Source of the DNA: Streptococcus vestibularis
Lineage (GTDB): Bacteria > Bacillota > Bacilli > Lactobacillales > Streptococcaceae
Direction of reading: 5' to 3'
Assembly: GCA_010604095.1 (NCBI GenBank)
Contig: JAABLG010000004.1
Coordinates: 141,334 to 205,333, forward strand
Length of the DNA: 64,000 nucleotides
The translations under genes were made by a program, and so were the position numbers. Positions 57,426-64,000 of the stretch are shown here, in pieces. A model generated the notes under the pieces. That model was given only the letters and a program-made list of their open reading frames with translations. It did not search any database and was not told the DNA's origin. Position 1 is the stretch's first letter, and each line of letters opens with the position of its first letter.

Positions 57426-60400
57426 ATGAAAGACATTTTCAACAGACGCCAACGCTTTTCATTGCGTAAATATTCGTTTGGTGTCGCTTCAGTCTTGCTT
57501 GGGACAGCATTGTTTGCTGCTCACACCGCACAGGCTGAAGAGGTTGACGCAGCATCAACGTCGTCTTCAGATTCTTCTGCAGCTGTAGGAGCTGAAGGTA
57601 CTTCAGATCTGGTCAAAGAAACAGCAACTTCTGTTGCTCAATCAGATCCAACTGCTGCAGCTGCGGCTGAAGCCCCAACTTCAACGCTACCAATCTCAGT
57701 AGCTTCTGTTTCTGAAGCTCCAAAGGCTGAAGCAACAACTTCTGAAGCAGCAAAAGAAGAAGCTTCTTCAAGCGCTAAATCAGAAGCAGCTAAACCTGCA
57801 GAAAACAAAGCTACGTCAGAAGCAGCTAAACCAGCAACTGCAGCTTCAACTGCAGCTTCAACTGCAGCAGCCAGCGGTAAAGTTGAAACAACAGCTTCAA
57901 CAACAGCCGCTACAGCAACTCCAGCTGCAGCAGCAGCTAACCATTCTGCAGCAACAGCTGCTCCAGTAGCTGAAGAAACACCAGCAGCTGAAACTGCGGC
58001 GGCAGCAACAAGTGTTAAGCCAAATGTTACAGCACGTGGTTATTCACGTTTTTATTCTGTAGGATCAGCAGCAGATCGAAGTGCAACACTTGACCGTGCC
58101 GCAACTGATTTGACGAATGCTGGTGCTTTGGCAACAAGAAGCAGCCGTCGTAACCGTCGTGCTTTGACAGACCACAACGTAGCGCCACTTGATGTTGTAA
58201 CGACTATAGCTGATAAAGTTGTTGCTAATCCAGATATGACAGATCCTAACGGAGCATCTGTACACTCTCAAACAATTCCATCAGGGTACCAAGCTAAAGA
58301 AGGTGACTTCTATACTTATGGTATCTGGAATCTTACAAAATACAATGAGCGTTACAACACAAACTACTATGTGCGTGCTTATAAAAACTTTGATACTTCA
58401 ACTGATACTACAGTCGAATTGATAGATAAAACGACTGGTAGTGTTGTTGAAACACACACACTTACTGCAACAAGTGGTGTTCAAAAATTCACTACCACAA
58501 CTCCAAAATCTAATAATGAGTTGACGCTCAAAGCGGACTACCAAGCCGGTATTGGACAAGGTCCTGGTAAGACAGATCAACCTTTCATTCAATTAGGATT
58601 TGAAGTTGGACCAGCGATTCAATCTTATGTAGCTCCAGGACATCAATTGACTACAGCCGAGCAACAACATTTGCTAGCCGTATATTCTGCACGTAATTCA
58701 AATGATATTTTGAATGCAGTTGAACCTGCTTATAATGGTCGTCAGGTTACTGATACGAACTTTAAGATTCCTGTTAATGTTGAAAAGACTACTTACTATA
58801 AACTTGTTGACCAGGGGAACCCTACCTACAAGGAAACTGGTAAGTCTGTTACAACTCAGGACTATAAAGAAAATGGCAATGAAACTGAGTTAGCTAAATA
58901 TACTCTGAAAGCTATGGAAGGTCAAAACTTCACAGCTTCTGGGGAACGTCAATTTAAAAAGACTGAAGAACTTACAGATAAAATTACCAGAGAAACAACT
59001 TACAAGCTTTATCAAACAGCTGCTCCAGATACAACTGCTGGTTATGTCAGTCGTCCATATAAAGTTGGAACCAAGTTTATGGATGCTGATAGATACGGTA
59101 TTAAACGTATCAAAGAAATCGTTGGTGAAGATGGTTCAGTCGTCATTCGCGTTTACTTGTTAGATCCAAAACAACAAAGCAAACGTTCAGATGGTACTTT
59201 GAGTACTGATGGCTATATGCTTTTAGCAGAAACTAAGCCAATCAAACCAGGTGAGAACAATACTCAGGAATTGGTTAAGAAAATGTCACCTCTTCATACA
59301 ATTCCATTTACTGGTAATGATGGTGTGAATCATCCGAATGGTATTGAACTTCCATTTGACTTCCAAAAAGTTGCTGGATACACACCGTATAAGACTGTCT
59401 TTGTTCCGTTCTTGGGAGATAATATTGGTTATCAGATTGATAATGAGCAACTTAGAAGAGGAGCTACAGGTAGTGGTATGAATGTTGACTTGCTCAACAC
59501 TCTTGTACCATACAAACAACCAATTTACTACTACGATAAGACAGAAACTATCAAGGTAAAACCAGAAGTTGAAAAACAATTGGAAGGACGTGTCCTTACA
59601 GATGGTGAATTCAGCTTCAAGATTAAGGAAAACTCATCTGCACCTGGTGTGGAAGAAACTGTCACAAATAAAAATGGTAAGGCAACCTTCTCAGAATTGT
59701 CATTTACAAAAGAAGGTACTTATACATATACAATCACCGAATTAGCTGGCAGAGACAAGGATGTCGACTATGATGCTATGGAAGTAAACATGACTGTAAA
59801 GGTTACGAAAGATGCTAATGGTGATTTGCAAGCAACTGTTAAATACAGTGGTACTGGTGGTTTTGCTTCAAGTGCTGATGACAAAGTCTTCAACAACTAC
59901 GTTGTAGCACCTGTTAAGACTAAGTTCAACTTCTCTAAAGCCCTTGCAGGTCGTGCCCTTAAAGATGGTGAGTTCACTTTCCAATTGAAAGATGCCAACG
60001 GAACTGTTCTTCAAACGAAGACTAACAATGCTAGTGGTGTGATCGCCTTTGACGATTTGACATTCACAAATGCGCAAGTTGGTACTCACAAGTACACTGT
60101 TGAAGAAGTTCGTGGTTCAGAAGCTGGTATGCAATATGACCCAATGAAAGCTGAAGTAACAATCACTGTTACTAAAGATGGTCATGTTCTTAAAGCTGTT
60201 AATACGCTTCCAGCAGATACTGAGTTCAACAATACTTTCACACCTGCTGCAACACAAGCACAATTCCGCTTCACAAAACGTTTGGAAGGTAAGACTCTTG
60301 AAGCTAATGCCTTCACATTCGAATTGCTTGAAAACGGTAATGTGATCCAAACTAAACAAAATGCAGCTGATGGTTCAATCCAATTTGATCCAATCTCATA

Positions 60401-63400
60401 TGCAACTGTAGGTACACACACTTACACTGTACGTGAAAAAGCTGGAACAGATACAAACATTGATTACGATTCAATGAACGCAGTTGTGACTGTAAATGTT
60501 ACAAAAGATGCTCAAACAGGTCTTTTGAACGCTGCAGTTACAATGCCAGCTGATACTGAGTTCAACAACTTTGCTGTTGCACCAGTTAAGACTCGTTTTG
60601 ACTTCACTAAAGCTCTTGCAGGTCGTGCCCTTAAAGATGGTGAATTTAGCTTCGTATTGAAAGATGCTAACGGAACTGTTCTTCAAACTAAGACTAACAA
60701 TGCTAGTGGTGTAATCGCCTTTGACGATTTGACATTCACAAATGCACAAGTTGGTACTCACAAGTACACTGTTGAAGAAGTTCAAGGTTCTGAAGCTGGC
60801 GTTCAATATGACACAATGAAAGCTGAAGTAACAATCACTGTTACTAAAGATGGTCATGTTCTTAAAGCTGTTAATACACTTCCAGCCGACAAAGAATTCA
60901 ACAATACATTTACATCATCTCCAACACAAGCACAATTCCGCTTCACAAAACGTTTGGAAGGTAAGACTCTTGAAGCTAATGCCTTCACATTCGAATTGCT
61001 TGAAAACGGCAATGTCATCCAAACTAAGAAGAATGCGGCTGATGGTTCAATCCAATTTGACCCAATCTCATATGCAACTGTAGGTACACACACTTACACT
61101 GTACGTGAAGTAGCTGGAACAGACACAAACATTGATTACGATCCAATGAACGCAGTTGTGACTGTAAATGTTACAAAAGATGCTCAAACAGGTCTTTTGA
61201 ACGCTGCAGTTACAATGCCAGCTGACACTGAGTTCAACAACTATGTTGTTGCTCCAGTTGTGACTAAGTTCGACTTTACTAAGAAATTGGCTGGTCGTGA
61301 ACTTAAAGCAGGTGAATTCAGCTTCGTATTGAAAGATGCTGCTACAGGTGCAGTTGTTGAAACAGTTAAGAATGATGCTGCTGGTAATGTTTCATTCTCT
61401 AACTTGTCATTCGACAACACTAAAGTAGGTACTCACACTTATACAGTAGAAGAAGTTATCCCAGCCAACAAAGAGTTTGGTATGACTTACGATAAGATGA
61501 AAGCTACTGTTACAGTTGAAGTTGCTAAGAATGGTCATTCATTGACTACAGTTACAAACGTATCTTCAACTGGTGGGGTTGATGCCAACGGTAATGCTAC
61601 TGACGGTACTGCCGATAAAGAATTCAACAACAAAGTAACACCACCAGAAACACCTAAATTCCAACCAGAAAAATTCGTTGTAAGCAAAGAAAAATATGAT
61701 ATCACTGGTCATAAATTGACTGATGATGACGATGATGTTCCTGGTGACGAGTATGAAGCTACAAATGTAAATCCATATGTTGATGGTGTTGCTAACAACG
61801 AACCAGAAAACTTGAATACTAAGACTGTTAAACGCGGTTCTAAATTGGTATACCAAGTATGGCTTGATACTACTAAATTCACAGAAGCTAACAACGTTCA
61901 ATACGTTGGTGTATCAGATACATACGATGCTGATAAATTGACAGTTAACGCTTCAGACATCAAGGCTTACGATTCAGTTACTGGTGCAGATGTGACTAAC
62001 AAGTTCGACATCACAGTTGAAAATGGTACCATCACTGCAACTTCTAAAGCAGATTTCATCAAAGATAAAGTAAACAACCCAGTTATCGATACTACTAAGT
62101 TCGAATTTGGTCGTTACTATAAATTTGATATTCCAGCAACTGTTAAAGAATCTGTTGCGGCTGGTGCTGATATTGAAAATACAGCCAACCAAACAGTTCA
62201 CGTTTACAACCCAGTAAGCAAGACAGTTGAAACACCACACAAACCAACACAAAAACGTGTTAACAGTGTTCCAGTTCCACTTGACCTTAACTTCACTAAG
62301 ACTCTTGCTGGACGTACACTTCAAGCTAACGAATTCGAATTCATCTTGAAGAAAGATGGTACAGAAGTTGAACGTGCTCATAATGATGCGAGTGGTAAAG
62401 TAAACTTCAAGACACTTGAGTTTGGTCGTGATGATCTTGGTAAGACTTACAACTACACTGTAGAAGAAGTTCGTGGTACTGATAGCACCGTTACTTACGA
62501 CCCAATGGTTGCGACTGTAAAAGTTGTAGTATCTCACGATGGTACAGCGAAAGCAATCGTAGCAACTGTCACAGATGCTGCTGATAAAGAGTTTAACAAC
62601 CGTGTAACTCCACCAGAAGAACCTAAGTTCCAACCAGAGAAGTATGTATTGAATGCAGAGAAATTCTCAATCACTGATAACAAACTTCTTGATGATGATT
62701 CTGAATTGACAGATAAATATGGTGAAACAAACGCAAATCCATATGTCGATAACACAAACAACAACGAAGCTGAAAACATCAATACTAAGACTGTTAACCG
62801 TGGCGACAAGTTGGTTTACCAAGTATGGCTTGATACAACTAAATTCGATGCAAACAACAAGGGTAACATCCAAACAGTAGGAATCTCAGATGATTTCGAT
62901 GAAACTAAGTTGGAACTTGATGCTACTAAGATTAAAGCATATGACTCTGTAACAGGAGATGATGTAACAGATAAATTCGATATCACTGTTAACAATGGTG
63001 TGATTACAGCTAACCTTAAAGCCGGCTTCACTAAGTCACTTGGCGACGCTGAAAACACTCAAATCATTGATACAACTAAGTTCGCATTTGGACGTTACTA
63101 CAAGTTCGACATCCCAACAACAGTTAAAGCTGATGTTCCAGGTGGTGCAGACATTGAAAATACAGCAGCTCAAGTTGTAAACTACTACAACCCAACAACT
63201 AAGAAAGTTGAAAAACCAAGCAAACCAACTGAAAAACGTGTGAACAACGTTCCAGTTGAAGTGTCATTCAACTTCACTAAACGTTTGGAAGGTCGTGAGC
63301 TTAAAGCCAACGAATTCAACTTCGTGCTTAAAGATTCAACAGGTAAAGTTGTTCAAACAGTAAGCAATGATGCGGCTGGTAACGTTTCATTCTCACCACT

Positions 63401-64000
63401 CAGCTTCAAGAAAGGTGAAGAAGGCGTTCACAACTACACTGTAGAAGAAGTTAAGGGAACAGACGCAACTGTCGCTTACGATACAATGAAAGCAACTGTA
63501 GCAATCACAGTATCACACGACGGTACAGCTAAAGCCCTTGTAGCAACTGTAGGTGCAATCGCTGATAAAGAGTTCAATAACCGTGTAACTCCACCAGAAG
63601 AACCTAAGTTCAACCCTGAAAAATATGTTGTTTCTGAAGAGAAATTCGATATCACAGGTGACAAGCTCGTTGATGATGACAAAGAGTTGGCAGACAAGTA
63701 TGCAGATACAAATGCCAACCCATATGCGGACGATGCATCTAACAACGAAAAACAAAACTTGAACACTAAGACTGTTAACCGTGGCGACAAGTTGGTTTAC
63801 CAAGTATGGTTGGATACAACTAAATTTGACGCTAACAACAAGGATAACATCCAATCTGTTGGTATCACTGATGACTACGATGAAGCTAAGTTGAATCTTG
63901 ACGCTACTAAGATTAAAGCTTACGATTCAGTAACAGGTGATGATGTAACTTCTAAATTCGATATTGCTGTGAACAATGGTGTGATTACTGCAACCCTTAA
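57426..64000 (+). CDS. giant cell-wall adhesin with pilin-type and AgI/II-type isopeptide domains (continues past the window)
   Basis: At least 2191 codons without stop. Residues 1-37 are a YSIRK-type signal (FSLRKYSFGVASVLLGTALF, cleavage after AQA). About 38-200 is an Ala/Ser/Thr/Glu-rich stalk. About 200-710 is a non-repeated region, probably the binding head. From about 712 come pilin-type domains, each with K near L(A/E)GR.L..(G/N)(E/A)F.F, the E of YTV(E/R)E and the final FNN expected to form Lys-Asn isopeptide bonds; eight are seen. From about 1406 a longer domain (PPE.PKF.PEK... then VYQVWLDTTKF) like AgI/II C-domains alternates with pilin domains. The C-terminal LPXTG anchor must lie beyond 64000. 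GAGGGAGA precedes the ATG. Confidence 0.85.
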   Translation, partial: MKDIFNRRQRFSLRKYSFGVASVLLGTALFAAHTAQAEEVDAASTSSSDSSAAVGAEGTSDLVKETATSVAQSDPTAAAAAEAPTSTLPISVASVSEAPKAEATTSEAAKEEASSSAKSEAAKPAENKATSEAAKPATAASTAASTAAASGKVETTASTTAATATPAAAAANHSAATAAPVAEETPAAETAAAATSVKPNVTARGYSRFYSVGSAADRSATLDRAATDLTNAGALATRSSRRNRRALTDHNVAPLDVVTTIADKVVANPDMTDPNGASVHSQTIPSGYQAKEGDFYTYGIWNLTKYNERYNTNYYVRAYKNFDTSTDTTVELIDKTTGSVVETHTLTATSGVQKFTTTTPKSNNELTLKADYQAGIGQGPGKTDQPFIQLGFEVGPAIQSYVAPGHQLTTAEQQHLLAVYSARNSNDILNAVEPAYNGRQVTDTNFKIPVNVEKTTYYKLVDQGNPTYKETGKSVTTQDYKENGNETELAKYTLKAMEGQNFTASGERQFKKTEELTDKITRETTYKLYQTAAPDTTAGYVSRPYKVGTKFMDADRYGIKRIKEIVGEDGSVVIRVYLLDPKQQSKRSDGTLSTDGYMLLAETKPIKPGENNTQELVKKMSPLHTIPFTGNDGVNHPNGIELPFDFQKVAGYTPYKTVFVPFLGDNIGYQIDNEQLRRGATGSGMNVDLLNTLVPYKQPIYYYDKTETIKVKPEVEKQLEGRVLTDGEFSFKIKENSSAPGVEETVTNKNGKATFSELSFTKEGTYTYTITELAGRDKDVDYDAMEVNMTVKVTKDANGDLQATVKYSGTGGFASSADDKVFNNYVVAPVKTKFNFSKALAGRALKDGEFTFQLKDANGTVLQTKTNNASGVIAFDDLTFTNAQVGTHKYTVEEVRGSEAGMQYDPMKAEVTITVTKDGHVLKAVNTLPADTEFNNTFTPAATQAQFRFTKRLEGKTLEANAFTFELLENGNVIQTKQNAADGSIQFDPISYATVGTHTYTVREKAGTDTNIDYDSMNAVVTVNVTKDAQTGLLNAAVTMPADTEFNNFAVAPVKTRFDFTKALAGRALKDGEFSFVLKDANGTVLQTKTNNASGVIAFDDLTFTNAQVGTHKYTVEEVQGSEAGVQYDTMKAEVTITVTKDGHVLKAVNTLPADKEFNNTFTSSPTQAQFRFTKRLEGKTLEANAFTFELLENGNVIQTKKNAADGSIQFDPISYATVGTHTYTVREVAGTDTNIDYDPMNAVVTVNVTKDAQTGLLNAAVTMPADTEFNNYVVAPVVTKFDFTKKLAGRELKAGEFSFVLKDAATGAVVETVKNDAAGNVSFSNLSFDNTKVGTHTYTVEEVIPANKEFGMTYDKMKATVTVEVAKNGHSLTTVTNVSSTGGVDANGNATDGTADKEFNNKVTPPETPKFQPEKFVVSKEKYDITGHKLTDDDDDVPGDEYEATNVNPYVDGVANNEPENLNTKTVKRGSKLVYQVWLDTTKFTEANNVQYVGVSDTYDADKLTVNASDIKAYDSVTGADVTNKFDITVENGTITATSKADFIKDKVNNPVIDTTKFEFGRYYKFDIPATVKESVAAGADIENTANQTVHVYNPVSKTVETPHKPTQKRVNSVPVPLDLNFTKTLAGRTLQANEFEFILKKDGTEVERAHNDASGKVNFKTLEFGRDDLGKTYNYTVEEVRGTDSTVTYDPMVATVKVVVSHDGTAKAIVATVTDAADKEFNNRVTPPEEPKFQPEKYVLNAEKFSITDNKLLDDDSELTDKYGETNANPYVDNTNNNEAENINTKTVNRGDKLVYQVWLDTTKFDANNKGNIQTVGISDDFDETKLELDATKIKAYDSVTGDDVTDKFDITVNNGVITANLKAGFTKSLGDAENTQIIDTTKFAFGRYYKFDIPTTVKADVPGGADIENTAAQVVNYYNPTTKKVEKPSKPTEKRVNNVPVEVSFNFTKRLEGRELKANEFNFVLKDSTGKVVQTVSNDAAGNVSFSPLSFKKGEEGVHNYTVEEVKGTDATVAYDTMKATVAITVSHDGTAKALVATVGAIADKEFNNRVTPPEEPKFNPEKYVVSEEKFDITGDKLVDDDKELADKYADTNANPYADDASNNEKQNLNTKTVNRGDKLVYQVWLDTTKFDANNKDNIQSVGITDDYDEAKLNLDATKIKAYDSVTGDDVTSKFDIAVNNGVITATL
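59900..61243 (+). repeat. tandem duplication of a 672-bp (224-residue) two-domain unit in the adhesin
   Basis: The pair of pilin domains beginning VAPVKTKFNFSKALAGR (59900-60571) recurs 672 bases later as VAPVKTRFDFTKALAGR (60572-61243). Many blocks are identical at DNA level, for example around the sequence encoding LEGKTLEANAFTFELLENG. Such a repeat can expand or contract by recombination. Confidence 0.85.
61641..64000 (+). repeat. larger repeat array: AgI/II-like plus pilin-like domain modules
   Basis: Modules start at 61641, 62610 and 63591 (PPETPKF, PPEEPKF, PPEEPKF); periods are 969 and 981 bases (323 and 327 residues). Each has a domain of about 210 residues followed by a pilin-type domain of about 110. 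The third module is cut by the window end. Confidence 0.85.

Noticed and set aside
58065..63854. Several long minus-strand open frames opposite the adhesin
   Set aside because: They mirror the repeats of the plus-strand gene, are Phe/Val/Ser-rich with repeated copies of the same shadow peptide, and have no ribosome sites.
59900..64000. Regularly spaced repeats resembling an array
   Set aside because: Periods are 672-981 bases and all copies are in-frame protein domains; there are no short direct repeats with spacers as in CRISPR.

Overview
The window looks like core chromosome of a Streptococcus of the salivarius group, most likely S. salivarius. This rests on gene order and protein sequences: an ami oligopeptide permease with a decayed second binding-protein gene, a pknB-liaFSR block, a full glycogen operon, a fused gshAB gene, and a giant YSIRK-type cell-wall adhesin. 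The species is inferred; no rRNA gene is present.

Layout. 1-2.2 kb: end of nadK, an RluA-family pseudouridine synthase and pta. 2.3-9.4 kb: amiA, an amiA-like remnant, and amiCDEF (oligopeptide import), with CodY-like boxes at both amiA-type promoters. 9.4-11.3 kb, minus strand: GntR regulator, ABC ATPase and ABC permease. 11.4-14.5 kb: two Cof-type HAD phosphatases and ftsY. 14.5-23.1 kb: gmk, rpoZ, priA, fmt, rsmB, pppL and pknB, a housekeeping and signalling block. 23.4-25.8 kb: liaFSR envelope-stress system. 25.85-26.3 kb: a candidate small RNA gene, then tRNA-Gln and tRNA-Glu. 26.5-31.3 kb: rimM, trmD, a type 2 ferredoxin/flavodoxin-NADP reductase and ftsK. 31.4-42.4 kb: glycogen metabolism (pulA, glgB, glgC, glgD, glgA, glgP), with CcpA cre-like sites at the pulA and glgB promoters. 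42.5-44.0 kb, minus strand: an AbiE-type toxin-antitoxin pair. 44.1-46.9 kb: a GNAT acetyltransferase and an uncharacterised exported protein split over two frames. 47.0-49.3 kb, minus strand: gshAB. 49.4-53.6 kb: a heterodimeric ABC exporter behind a leader of about 480 nt that carries repeats. 53.6-55.5 kb, minus strand: an ABC-F protein with an attenuator-like leader. 55.6-56.7 kb: an unknown membrane-anchored protein. 57.4 kb to the end: a huge isopeptide-domain adhesin that continues past the window.

How the genes work together. Ami imports peptides. The glg genes make ADP-glucose, polymerise it, branch it and then release glucose-1-phosphate. PppL and PknB form a phosphatase/kinase pair, and LiaFSR senses envelope stress. 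The ABC exporter and the ABC-F protein converge on one shared terminator, and both have long 5' leaders typical of genes induced by drugs or stress.

The most interesting material is non-coding: (1) a leader before the ABC exporter with three copies of a roughly 43-bp double-hairpin motif, one showing a compensatory change; (2) an ABC-F leader with a consensus promoter, tiny upstream ORFs and terminators; (3) a stand-alone candidate sRNA with an exposed anti-Shine-Dalgarno stretch; (4) long leaders before glgP and gmk; (5) apparently leaderless promoters at ftsK and at the gene at 44810; (6) a near-symmetric operator at the AbiE promoter.
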